Assembly (NCBI RefSeq): GCF_016909575.1
Contig: NZ_JAFBGA010000004.1
Span: 62,001 to 126,000, forward strand
DNA: 64,000 nucleotides
Source: Streptomyces sp. HB132
GTDB taxonomy: Bacteria; Actinomycetota; Actinomycetes; Streptomycetales; Streptomycetaceae
Reading direction: 5' to 3'
In this document: positions 34,607 to 42,844 of the stretch, in pieces
How positions within the stretch are numbered: the first letter of the stretch is position 1
Layout of the letters: each line of letters begins with the position of its first letter
Notes under the pieces: generated by a model
What the model saw: only the letters and a program-made list of their open reading frames with translations
Database searches by the model: none
What the model was told of the DNA's origin: nothing
Position numbers and translations under genes: made by a program

Positions 34607-37072
34607 TCAATCTGCGCCGGTGGTCGGCGAGCAATGTGCACTCGGAACATCCCCACTTGGTGCGATTCGCCAGCTCACCGACCGCCGTGGACATGCGGAT
34701 TCGGCATCGCAGGCGAGGGACAGTCCTCTCGTTCTGGTCCTATTCTTCGTCGTCCACGTGCTCGATTGCGTCCGGGTCGCGCAGTGGGCGCAGGCCGCTG
34801 TCCGGCGCGCTGGCCTTGTGTTGAACAGGTAGCGGCCCAGGAAGTTGATGTGCCGGTCCTTGAGTGGGGAGAGGCGGGCGACGTCCTCGTCCTTGATATC
34901 GTGGCCTGCGGCGCGGAGCTGGGCGACGGCGGCGTCCAGGTAGCGGGTGTTCCACAGCACCACGGCGTTGAGAACCAGGCCAAGGGCGGCGAGCTGGTCC
35001 TCCTGGCCCTCGCGGTACGCCTGGCGGATCTGGCCCCGGCCGCCGTGGCAGATCGCGCGCGCGAGCCGGTGGCGGGACTCCTGGACGGTGAGCTGTCGGT
35101 TCATCAGCCGCCGGTAGGTGTCGTCCATCGGGTCGACCAGGGCGAGCAGGTGCATGGTCTTGTCGATCCGCCCGTACTCGGCGAACGCGGCGCCCAGCGG
35201 GGTGGGGTGGCCCTCGCGGCCGAACATCCGCAGCAGGTCGTACGCCCGGACCTGGTTGGTGATGAGCGACCCGGCCACCCGGAGCATGGCCGGCCAGTGT
35301 GTGGCGATCCGCTCCAGATTGACCTTGTTGCAGGCCACGTCCTCCAGCGGCCCGTACCCGGCGGCTGGCTCCTCGCCGTCGGTCAGGTCGGCCCGCCAGA
35401 ACCGCTGGTCGGCAAGGTCGCGGAAGCGCGGGGCGAACCGGAAGCCGAGCATCTTGTACAGGCCGAAGGCCATGTCGCTGTACGAGGCGTTGTCGGTCGC
35501 CACCATCTCCGGCTTCACGCCGCCGTCGAGGTTCAGCAGGGTGTCCAGGGTGTAGAGGCTGTCGCGCGGGGTGCCGCGCACGACCATCGCGCCGATCCCC
35601 GCGACCTGGTCATTGACGGCGTTGAGCCAGGTCACGCCGCGTTTGTAGCCGTAGTACTTTGGCGAGGGCCCGGTGTTGATGCTCTTGACGGGTACGACGA
35701 AGCGCAGGCCGTCGACGGAGGCGAGCAGCCCGCCGCCCCACATCTGGGCCAGCTCGATGCGGGACTGGGCGGCGATCAGGGCGGCGTTCGCCGCAGCGAG
35801 GGTGTCGGCGCGCACGTAGTTCTGGTCGACATGGGACAGCCGCGAGCGGGTCAGCGCCTTGCTCTCCGGGTCGATGACCGGGGTCAGGCCGATGTTGCAG
35901 CTCTGCGAGACCAGCAGCGCGACCAGGGAGACGAGCAGGCCCTCCATGCGGGTCCGCCGGTCCGAGACGTGCCCGAAGGAGTCGAGGAACCCGGTCCAGG
36001 AGTGCACCTCGAAGAGCAGGTCCGGCAGGTCGATCCGGGGAAGCATCGCCTCCGTGGTGGTCTTCAGCCAGGTCAGCGACTCCGGCTCGCCCACCGCGCC
36101 GATCTTGTCCACCGACAGGCGGGCACGGCCGCCTCCCTCGGGGACGACGACCTCCACCTTCGCGTCATCGCCGGCCTCGGCGAGCCGGTCGGCCATCTGC
36201 CGCCACGCCGCGTCCAGCCCGCGCGTGAGCTGGGCCAGATGCTCGGCCGCGTCCTCGGTCAGGGACAGACCTGCCAGCACGTCCGCGCGCATCGCCTCCC
36301 ACCGGGGGCCGTCCAGCAGCCGGGCGCGTGGGTCCGCCCACCGGTTCGACGGGGCGGCGAACACGTCGCGCCGGTTCAGCGCGCGGTGCAGCTGCTCCAG
36401 CACGCACACCACGTACGCGTCACGGTCGACCGCGCCCTGGGGCAGCTTGGTGTTGGAGAACACCGGCCGCTTCCACATGGCGGGCACCAACTCGGCGTCG
36501 ACCTCACGGGGCAGCAGCGGCCGGTCCTTGACCCTCCGGCGCGAGAGCGCGGGCAGGCGGCGCACCGCCTTCAACAGGCGCCGCCCGGCCGGTGCGGCGC
36601 CCAGCGCATCAGACTCGCCCAGCAGGGCCAGGAAAGGGCGCACGGTGTTGTAGCGCAGGGCCAGCTTCTCGCGCATCGCCGCCTCGGCCGACCCGTCGTC
36701 CTCGGGCACCAGGGCCTCGACGGTCGCCATCGCGCCAGCCACCGCCGTACGCGGCACGGCCTCCTCCACCGCCGCCCACAGCGCGGCGACGTCCAGGTCC
36801 GCGTCGTGCTCGGCGACCAAGTCCAGTTCCTCAGTGAGGATCTTCGACGCCTTCGCCAGGATGCGGGCCGCCTTCTCCAGCTGCGGCAGCATCGCCAGGC
36901 GCTCCCGCTCCGAGGCCCGCCGCGCTGGGCTGATCAGCCGGTTCGCCATCAGCACCGCAAACAAATCCAGCGCGTCGTCGACCGCCTGCGCCTCCAGCTG
37001 ACGCACCACCGCCGTCAGCAGCGCGGTCCGCCGCGGCTCGGGCGCCCGCTCGATCGTCTGCGCCTTGCTCAC
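34607..37072 (-). pseudogene. tnpA: Tn3 transposase, C-terminal part, frame-disrupted
   Basis: Starts GTG 37072 (VSKAQTIERAPEPRRTALL), overlapping the stop of the N-terminal fragment by 4 nt (GTGA). It holds the DDE catalytic core: GLRFVVPVKSINTG, EMVATDNASYSDMAFG, and the closing glutamate in YREGQEDQLAALGLVLNA. After FLGRYLFNT, at about 34811-34818, five extra bases shift the frame; in the shifted frame the normal family ending GLRPLRDPDAIEHVDDEE is readable and stops at 34740. As read, the protein instead runs with a foreign tail to 34607. Two breaks make full activity doubtful. Confidence 0.75.
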
Positions 37073-37872
37073 TGCCCGTACCGGGCCAGCGTGGACAGCC
37101 GGTTCACTTGTACCCGCGACAGGTTCACCCGGCCCAGCGCGAACGCGGAGATCTCCTCCATCCGCTCCATGGCCCGCACCATCGCGGTGCCTGTCGACTT
37201 CGTCGGCGGCGTCCGCAGTCGCTCCAGCTCCGAGACCCGCTTGCCCTCCGGCACCACCAGTAGTTCGGCCAGCGCCGGCGCGAGCGAGGGGTCGGCCCGG
37301 TGCGCGGCGCGGGCCACCGCCTCGTACACGCGCCGCTCGGCCACCGCGCGGGCCTCCGACACCTGCCGGGCCAGTACGCTCACCCCGGGCAGCAGCACCC
37401 GGTTCTTGCGTAGCCACGTCACCGCGTGGTTGAACAGCGCCACTGGCCCCTCGGCGTGCGTCCACGCCCGCCCGTACAGAAAGCCGCGGAACTCCCGCCC
37501 CCACTTCCGGTCGGTGAAGTCCCGGTACTTGAACCGCTCCTGGATCTCCGCCGCGTGCTCGTACGGTGTCCTGCGCCGCTCCGGGTACCGCTTCACGCAC
37601 GAGGCGTCCGCGATGCCGAGCTGCCCGGCCAGGTACTCCACGACCTCCCACGGCACCGCGAGCGGGTCCTCACCCAGAAACCGGCCGACGTAGCGGACCG
37701 TGCAGATCTGCACCGCCATCCCCAGCCGGTGCGCGTCCGTACGCCGCAGCGCGATCAGATCACTGTCGTCGTCATCGAGGAAGAAGAACCGCTCCAGCTC
37801 CGGGCGCGTGGGCACCTCGGTGAACGTCCCGTACGCCTCAGCCTGCTCATCAGTCAGAAATTCCACCGGCAC
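37069..37872 (-). CDS. tnpA: Tn3 transposase, N-terminal part (DUF4158)
   Basis: 267 residues starting MPVEFLTDEQAEAYGTF, the usual beginning of Streptomyces-type Tn3 transposases, and ending LSTLARYGQ where intact relatives continue without a break into the segment encoded from 37072. The DNA-binding N-terminal region (recognising the terminal repeats) is therefore whole, and the rest follows in the next frame through a GTGA overlap. This is either a one-base deletion or a translationally coupled two-part transposase. The right terminal repeat lies about 90 nt upstream. Confidence 0.75.
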   Translation of the reverse strand: MPVEFLTDEQAEAYGTFTEVPTRPELERFFFLDDDDSDLIALRRTDAHRLGMAVQICTVRYVGRFLGEDPLAVPWEVVEYLAGQLGIADASCVKRYPERRRTPYEHAAEIQERFKYRDFTDRKWGREFRGFLYGRAWTHAEGPVALFNHAVTWLRKNRVLLPGVSVLARQVSEARAVAERRVYEAVARAAHRADPSLAPALAELLVVPEGKRVSELERLRTPPTKSTGTAMVRAMERMEEISAFALGRVNLSRVQVNRLSTLARYGQ

Positions 37873-37959
37873 GACCGGACCGTAGCCAGCACCGACGGCC
37901 GCCCGACGATCTTTCCGAGAACCTCGGCGGCACTCCCGGGAGGTGTGCTAGCCGACCAT

Positions 37960-38004
37960 GATCGATCTCAGCGGCACTTTCTGTACCGCAACTACTCACA
38001 CCCG
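37960..38004 (-). repeat. Right terminal inverted repeat of the Tn3 element
   Basis: 45 bp, complementary to 30761-30805 with one mismatch; outer end CACACCCG followed by the duplication TACGT. Confidence 0.9.
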
Positions 38005-38009
38005 TACGT
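38005..38009. repeat. Target-site duplication TACGT, right copy
   Basis: Direct copy of 30756-30760, immediately outside the right terminal repeat. Confidence 0.8.
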
Positions 38010-38243
38010 GCACGGAACGAGCGGTCGGTTCCGTACATGCCCCCGGGGGTCCCGCCGTGTCCGGGTCAAGGGTCCTCCGGCCCGGTAGGGGACCCAATCC
38101 GAGGTAGGGGGGTGAGCCCGCGGTGGGCCCTGGCCGGGCCCAACGGCCCTTGTAGGGGCGGCAGTCGGGGCCGGATCCTTGCACTCCTCCGCCCCCGACG
38201 GGGTGCGGAGTCCGGTGCTCGTGACAGACGAACGGAGACTCGT
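38010..38243. other. Right flank of the transposon and leader of the M23 peptidase gene
   Basis: No gene recognised. ACGGAAC-N9-GTTCCGT (about 38012-38034) forms a hairpin directly beside the insertion point, and GTAGGGG occurs three times between 38087 and 38157. The stretch from about 38045 to 38190 is rich in self-complementary G/C runs, so a structured leader is possible, but no known riboswitch core was identified. Confidence 0.4.
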
Positions 38244-38798
38244 ATGGGCGGGATGAAGAGGGTTCTGCGCCGCGTGGCGGTAGGGGCGAGCGCGTTGCTG
38301 ACCGCGGTGGGCATCACGATCACGGGGGCGTCCCCGGCGGCTGCCGTGGACTACTACTACGAGCTGCCGTACCCGGCGGGGGAGGCCTACACGGTCACCC
38401 AGGGGCCGGAGGGGACGTACTCGCACACCGGCCCCTACAACGAGTACGCCTGGGACTTCGGGCTCCCGGCCAACTACGAGGTGTCCGCCGCGCAGGGAGG
38501 AACCATCGTCATCTCGAACTGGTCGCCGTACTGGGAGAACGGCATCGAGGTGATCATCAGGCACTCGAACGGGCAGTGCACCCACTACGCGCACCTGAAC
38601 CAGTCGTTCTACGAGCCGGGTGACTGGGTCCCGCAGGGCCGGATCGTCGGCTACTCGGGCAGCACCGGCAACTCGACCGCCCCGCACCTGCACTTCCAGG
38701 TGATCGACTGCAACAGTCGCGTGGGCCTGCCCGCCACGCTCCAGGGGTGGACGCCGTACACCGGGACACGCCCCGTCAGCGTGAACTCCTACGCCTGA
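38244..38798 (+). CDS. Secreted M23-family metallopeptidase
   Basis: 184 residues from ATG 38244. A twin-basic N-terminus and signal peptide ending ASPAAA-V are followed by a LytM/M23 domain: HTGPYNEYAWDFG (zinc ligands H and D), HYAHL and the HLHFQ catalytic motif. It is the bare domain with no wall-binding module, as in many small Streptomyces endopeptidases that cut peptide cross-links in peptidoglycan or other Gly-containing peptides. Convergent with the MarR-like gene. Confidence 0.9.
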   Translation: MGGMKRVLRRVAVGASALLTAVGITITGASPAAAVDYYYELPYPAGEAYTVTQGPEGTYSHTGPYNEYAWDFGLPANYEVSAAQGGTIVISNWSPYWENGIEVIIRHSNGQCTHYAHLNQSFYEPGDWVPQGRIVGYSGSTGNSTAPHLHFQVIDCNSRVGLPATLQGWTPYTGTRPVSVNSYA

Positions 38799-38813
38799 CC
38801 CGGCGGGGCAGTG

Positions 38814-38837
38814 AAGTCCCCCTGATCAGGGGGACTT
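38814..38837. terminator. 24-bp perfect palindrome shared by convergent genes
   Basis: AAGTCCCCC, TGATCA, GGGGGACTT. It lies 15 nt after the M23 stop and covers the TGA of the minus-strand gene at 38826-38828, so it ends both transcripts. Confidence 0.65.
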
Positions 38838-39938
38838 GAGCAGGTCCCTGAGACCGGCGGCGAGCGTACGGACATCCCGCTCGCCGGGCAGGCCGAGGGG
38901 TGTCCCGGGTGCGGCACCCTCCGCAGGCTGTCGGCACGGTCGGCACAGGCCGTCGGGCAGGGCCTCCGGGCGACCCGGGGTGCCGCATCCGGTGCACTCC
39001 AGCATCACGCGGTGCACCGGCGCGCCCGGCGCGGGCGGTGTCGGGGCGGTGGGTACGTGCGGCGGGATCTTGTCGGTGAGCCGGCGGCGTACGAAGCCGA
39101 CGGGGGAGTCGACCCGGGCGGGGAGTCCGGCGGTGAGCGCCTGGGTGAGGTAGTCCGTGTCCACCCCGCGCGCGAGCCATGCGGCGGCCAGGGGCTCCAG
39201 GGCCGCGCAGTCGGCGGCGGACAGGGGCAGTCTGGAGTCGACGCGGCCGAGCTGCGCCAACGCGAGGTAGGCGGGGGAGGCGGCGTCGGGGGCCGGAGTC
39301 CGCTGCTGGGGCACGACGGGCATGACCGGCACGACCGGCACGGGCGCGACGGGTACGACCGGCACGGGCGCGACAGGTACGACCGGCACGGGCGCGACGG
39401 GTGTGGCCGCTGCCGGGGGCGCCGGAGGTGCTGCGGGTGAGGGTGCGGAGGGCTCCGGAGGCATGGGCGGGGCAGCGGCCTCCGTGCGGCCGGGGGGCTG
39501 CACGGAGGCCGCCGCCGGGGTGGCTCCGGTGTCGGCCGCCGGGGCGATCTCGGCGGCCGCCCACCACTCGTTGTCGCGGGCCGTACGCGACCAGAACGTC
39601 CGCGAGACCCAGCGGACCTGCCCCAGCTCGCCGACGAGGCACCGTACGCGGCGCAGATATCCGGCGGTGGCCAGCGCCCTCAAGGCCGAGCCGACGGCCT
39701 GCTGGCCGTACAGCGGCAGCTGCTTGGCGAGGCTCTTGACGTCCATCGAGGCACCGTCGGGGAGTTGGTCGATGAACCCGGCGATGTGCCGCTCGCGGGC
39801 AGGCAGCAAGGAGAAGTCGTCGGCGCCGCGCCGGAGTTGTCCGGGCATGGAGCGCTTGCCGTAACCCGGCCTGGCCATCGGGTACGAGGGCGAGGATGCG
39901 GGGGCGCTTCGGGCGGAGCTAGTGTGTGGGATATCCAC
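38826..39938 (-). CDS. MarR-like winged-helix protein with proline-rich repeat and zinc ribbon
   Basis: 370 residues from ATG 39938 (AAGGA upstream). Residues about 40-115 form a winged helix (LLPARERHIAGFIDQLPDG, then GQQAVGSALRALATAGYLRRVR). A Pro/Ala-rich linker contains three near-exact VPVVPVAP octads. The C-terminal third has a helical unit (LPLSAADCAALEPLAAAWLARG) and a CxxC...CxxC ribbon (LECTGCGTPG, then LCRPCRQP). This layout recurs in Streptomyces proteins annotated as MarR family; target genes are unknown. A 20-codon reading frame lies just upstream. Confidence 0.78.
   Translation of the reverse strand: MDIPHTSSARSAPASSPSYPMARPGYGKRSMPGQLRRGADDFSLLPARERHIAGFIDQLPDGASMDVKSLAKQLPLYGQQAVGSALRALATAGYLRRVRCLVGELGQVRWVSRTFWSRTARDNEWWAAAEIAPAADTGATPAAASVQPPGRTEAAAPPMPPEPSAPSPAAPPAPPAAATPVAPVPVVPVAPVPVVPVAPVPVVPVMPVVPQQRTPAPDAASPAYLALAQLGRVDSRLPLSAADCAALEPLAAAWLARGVDTDYLTQALTAGLPARVDSPVGFVRRRLTDKIPPHVPTAPTPPAPGAPVHRVMLECTGCGTPGRPEALPDGLCRPCRQPAEGAAPGTPLGLPGERDVRTLAAGLRDLLKSP
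39329..39406. repeat. In-frame 24-nt tandem repeat (three copies)
   Basis: Unit close to GGCACGGGCGCGACGGGTAC-GACC, repeated three times with one or two changes; encodes the VPVVPVAP octads of the minus-strand protein. Being a multiple of three, it can change copy number without breaking the frame. Confidence 0.7.
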
Positions 39939-39962
39939 GGGATCGGTCCTTCGATCTTGCGG

Positions 39963-40025
39963 TCAGACCCCGGCCTGGTGCTTGAACACCGCGTCGGGGT
40001 CGTTCAGTTCTCGCACCGTAGACAT
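39963..40025 (-). CDS. Short upstream reading frame, possible leader peptide
   Basis: 20 codons, MSTVRELNDPDAVFKHQAGV, start ATG 40025 with GGAGAG 8 nt upstream, stop 24 nt before the MarR-like gene. The strong ribosome site suggests translation. Composition shows no attenuator-style codon run. It could regulate translation of the downstream gene or be a small protein in its own right. Confidence 0.35.
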   Translation of the reverse strand: MSTVRELNDPDAVFKHQAGV

Positions 40026-40407
40026 GCGCCACTCTCCGCCGCAAGTCGGTCACGAATAGTCATACTTGCTGGCCGTGACGGGTCAGGGAGGGTGGGGAGG
40101 TTTTCCCCAACCCCCTTCTTTTCCTACCGGATGAAGACATCGCTCGACCCTTGGCCCTCGGATCCCGACGCCCGGATCCCGAAGCTCGAGCTTCGGGCGG
40201 AAGCGCTGATTCCGGGCCCCGAAAGAGTGAACAGACCCGTCCCGACGCTCGAATCCCGAGCCCCGAGCCCCGAGCTCCGGGTGCCGAACGTCGAGCCGGG
40301 GAGAGGACCTGGCGTCCCGACCACGCATGGGGCCACCGCTGCGACTGATCGCCGACCCTGTCCGCCCCGCACCGGCAGGTGCGGGACGGGCCATGGTCCC
40401 GGGCCGC
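40026..40407. other. Non-coding stretch between the winged-helix gene and helR
   Basis: 382 bases. It holds a perfect 20-bp palindrome CCCGAAGCTC-GAGCTTCGGG (40178-40197) and a degenerate run of CCCGA/CGAG units from about 40160 to 40300, so it folds heavily. No gene was recognised; the promoter of the short frame and winged-helix gene probably lies near 40040-40080. Confidence 0.4.
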
Positions 40408-42642
40408 TCAGCGCAGTGAGGCGGGAAGCTCCTCCCGGTGCACGATGCCCAGGCGCTGCGTGGCACGGGTCAGCGCCACGTACAGGTCACTCGCTCCGAA
40501 GCGCCCGGGTTCCACGACCAGGACGTGGTCGAACTCCAGCCCCTTGGCCTCACGCGGGCCGAGCAGCACCACGGGACGGGTGAGGTCGGGTTCGGCGCCC
40601 GCCGTGACCCCGTCGAGCGGAGCGGCGATCTCCTCGTGCAGCTCCCGCGGCGCGATCACCGCGAGACGCCCCTCCTCGGGCGTCAGCTCCTCCACGGCCC
40701 GAGCCACCGCGCCCGCCAGATCGGCGCCGCCGTCCCGCGTCCACGGGACCTCGCCGGTGGACCGCACCGATCCGGGCGGCTCGAACGACGGGTCCTGGGC
40801 CCGCACGACCTTCGCCGCCAGGTCCATGATCTCGGCGGGCGTACGGTAGTTGACGCCCAGCCGCACATGCTCGAAGCGGTCGCCGACGTACGGCTCCAGG
40901 ATCTTCTCCCAGGAGCCGACACCAGCCTCCTCGGACGTCTGCGCCGGGTCCCCGACGAGGGTCAGCGAGCGGGTCGGCGACCGGCGCATCAGCAGGCGCC
41001 AGGCCATCGGTGACAGCTCCTGCGCCTCGTCGACGATGATGTGCCCGAACGCCCACGTCCGGTCGGCGGCCGCACGCTCGGCTGCGCTGCGGTGGTCGGC
41101 CTCCTCCTGGCGCTCCGCCATCCGCTCGGCGTCGATGATGTCGTGGGCGGCCAGGAACTCGGACTCCTCGTCCTCGAACTCGTACGACTCGGATCCCCGG
41201 GACAGCTCCAGAACACCCTGCGCATAGGCGACCCGCTCCTGCCGCTCGGCCTCGGCGGCGGCCCGCTCGGCGCTGTCGTCGGACCCGAGCAGCTCGGCCG
41301 CCTCGTCGAGGAGCGGCACGTCCGCCGGTGTCCACTCCCCGTCACCGGGAGCGCGCCTGACGGCGTCGGCGTCCTGCTCCGGCAGGTACACCGGCTCCGC
41401 CAGGTAGTCGGTGAGGAAGTCCTCCGGGGTGAGCACCGGCCACAGGTCCCCGACGGCGGCGTGCACCTCCTCGCTCGCCGCGACGCCCTTGCCGAGCTGC
41501 GCGACGTCGTCGGGGCCCAGGAAGTTGGGGCCGCCGTACGGGTCCGCGCCGATGCGCTCGGTGAGCTGCCGGGTGAGGGCGTCGATGACGTGGAAGGTGA
41601 AGTACGGGCGGGCGAGGTTGTGCGGAAGACGGGTCTCGCGGGCCGCCTGCCGGGCCTCGTAGGCGATCTCCCAGTCCAGGACGAGGTCACCGTCGTCGTG
41701 CGGGACGACCACCGGTGCTCCGGGCTCGGGCAGCTGCTGCCGGTCGCGTACGGCGAGGGCGAGCGCCTCGGCCATCTCCGCGCCGCCCTTGGCGGCCGCC
41801 GCACGGGGGGTGTCCGTGCCGCGCGCGTGGACGCCCGGGAAGAGCTCGGCCTGGGTGGCGAGCATGACGCCGGTCTCGCCGAGGGCGGGCAGCACCTCGC
41901 CGATGTAACGGAGGAAGGCCGGATTGGGGCCCACGACCAGGACCGCGCGCTTGGCCAGGAGCTCTCGGTGCTCGTACAGGAGGAACGCCGCCCGGTGCAG
42001 GGCGACGGCGGTCTTGCCGGTGCCGGGACCGCCCTCGACGACGAGGACGCCACGGTGCGGCGCACGGATGATCCGGTCCTGTTCCGCCTGGATGGTGCGC
42101 ACGATGTCGCCCATGCGGCCGGTGCGCGCGGAGCTCAGGGCCGCGAGCAGCACGGCGTCACCGCTCGGGTCCTCGAAACCGCTGCGTTCGTCGTCCCCCA
42201 GGTCGAGGATCTCGTCGTGCAGCTCGGTCACCGTGCGGCCCTCGGTGGTGAGGTGTCTGCGCCGGCGAAGCCCCATCGGCGTATGCCCGGTGGCGAGATA
42301 GAAGGGCCGTGCGACGGGCGCCCGCCAGTCGATCAGAAGGGGTGTGTGTTCGGTGTCGTCCTCACGAATTCCGATACGGCCGATATGGTGCGCGGCGCCG
42401 TCACGGAGATCGATACGGCCGAAGCACAGCGAGCCGTCCACCGCGTTCAGGGACGCCAGCAGACCGGAGCGCTCGGCGACGAGCACATCGCGCTCGTGAC
42501 GGGCCTGCAGGCCGTTCCCCACCGGCGTCAACGCGTCCTCGACGTGCTGCGCGGTGACCCCGCGCAGCTCGTCGACACGGTCGTAGAGCCGGTCGATGAA
42601 TTCCTGCTCCTTCTGCAATTCGACGTTTTCGCGAGTTGACAA
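40408..42642 (-). CDS. helR: HelD/HelR-type RNA polymerase-associated helicase
   Basis: 744 residues of the UvrD/Rep-like HelD family that binds RNA polymerase instead of unwinding DNA. Seen: an N-terminal coiled arm (LQKEQEFIDRLYDRVDELR), LLIDWRAPVARPFY (about 102-115), Walker A GGPGTGKTA (204-212), a large central insert rich in acidic residues (PEQDADAVRRAPGDGEW onward), VDEAQELSPMAW and a C-terminal motif VI (YVALTRATQRLGIV). Size and insert fit the actinobacterial class II proteins, one of which, HelR, frees RNA polymerase from rifamycins. The start is TTG 42642: GGGAG lies 5 nt upstream and no ATG/GTG fits. Confidence 0.85.
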   Translation of the reverse strand: MSTRENVELQKEQEFIDRLYDRVDELRGVTAQHVEDALTPVGNGLQARHERDVLVAERSGLLASLNAVDGSLCFGRIDLRDGAAHHIGRIGIREDDTEHTPLLIDWRAPVARPFYLATGHTPMGLRRRRHLTTEGRTVTELHDEILDLGDDERSGFEDPSGDAVLLAALSSARTGRMGDIVRTIQAEQDRIIRAPHRGVLVVEGGPGTGKTAVALHRAAFLLYEHRELLAKRAVLVVGPNPAFLRYIGEVLPALGETGVMLATQAELFPGVHARGTDTPRAAAAKGGAEMAEALALAVRDRQQLPEPGAPVVVPHDDGDLVLDWEIAYEARQAARETRLPHNLARPYFTFHVIDALTRQLTERIGADPYGGPNFLGPDDVAQLGKGVAASEEVHAAVGDLWPVLTPEDFLTDYLAEPVYLPEQDADAVRRAPGDGEWTPADVPLLDEAAELLGSDDSAERAAAEAERQERVAYAQGVLELSRGSESYEFEDEESEFLAAHDIIDAERMAERQEEADHRSAAERAAADRTWAFGHIIVDEAQELSPMAWRLLMRRSPTRSLTLVGDPAQTSEEAGVGSWEKILEPYVGDRFEHVRLGVNYRTPAEIMDLAAKVVRAQDPSFEPPGSVRSTGEVPWTRDGGADLAGAVARAVEELTPEEGRLAVIAPRELHEEIAAPLDGVTAGAEPDLTRPVVLLGPREAKGLEFDHVLVVEPGRFGASDLYVALTRATQRLGIVHREELPASLR

Positions 42643-42729
42643 AATCGCTCCCTGCCGGATATGGTGTTTCTAGTGGCCCCCTTTGAGGGGCCTTTTCTGT
42701 GGGCACACAGAAACACTCAATATACGTGA

Positions 42730-42767
42730 GGAAATCCCCGGTCCGCAATTTCGGACCGGGGATTTCC
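42730..42767. terminator. Large hairpin between divergent operons
   Basis: Perfect 16-bp stem GGAAATCCCCGGTCCG / CGGACCGGGGATTTCC with a CAATTT loop. It has the A-run/T-run outer ends of a bidirectional terminator, which is unexpected between two divergent genes; it may insulate them or mark a lost gene. Confidence 0.6.
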
Positions 42768-42780
42768 TGCGTTCCGGGCC

Positions 42781-42815
42781 GGTGGCCGGTGGCCGGTGGC
42801 CGGTGGCCGGTGGCC
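42781..42815. repeat. Heptanucleotide tandem repeat GGTGGCC x5
   Basis: Five uninterrupted copies of GGTGGCC directly upstream of the operator palindrome of the ABC operon. Non-coding, so copy number may vary by slippage and change promoter spacing. Confidence 0.75.
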
Positions 42816-42822
42816 GTGCGGT

Positions 42823-42844
42823 CTGTCATGCGCCCGCATGACAG
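42823..42844. promoter_or_regulatory. 22-bp palindrome, operator of the ABC exporter operon
   Basis: CTGTCATGCG-CC-CGCATGACAG, perfect 10-bp arms. A weaker copy, GTCAT-N9-ATGAC, follows at about 42847-42865. Both lie 45-90 nt before the first gene of the exporter and two-component operon, whose own response regulator is the likely binder. Confidence 0.55.

Larger units (their letters stand above)
30761..38004. mobile_element. Tn3-family transposon with PAP2 phosphatase and two-component cargo
   Basis: 7,244-bp element bounded by 45-bp inverted repeats (30761-30805 and 37960-38004, one mismatch) and a 5-bp direct duplication TACGT. Order: left repeat, resolvase (minus), candidate res region, PAP2 phosphatase (plus), response regulator and sensor kinase (both minus), transposase (minus, frame-disrupted), right repeat. 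The near-identity of the two ends and the intact duplication argue for a fairly recent insertion. Transposase damage suggests it may now be immobile by itself. Confidence 0.9.

Noticed and set aside
34634..37693. A 1019-codon plus-strand frame opposite the transposase
   Set aside because: Shadow of the tnpA reading frames; no recognisable domain.
38040..38240. c-di-AMP (ydaO) riboswitch before the M23 peptidase
   Set aside because: Such RNAs often precede Streptomyces wall hydrolase genes, and GTAGGGG recurs here, but the conserved core could not be found.
39329..39406. CRISPR-like repeats
   Set aside because: Units are contiguous with no spacers and encode a proline-rich octad in frame.
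42660..42700. Rifamycin-associated element before helR
   Set aside because: The GGCCCC-N6-GGGGCC dyad does not match the element as I remember it; noted only as a hairpin.
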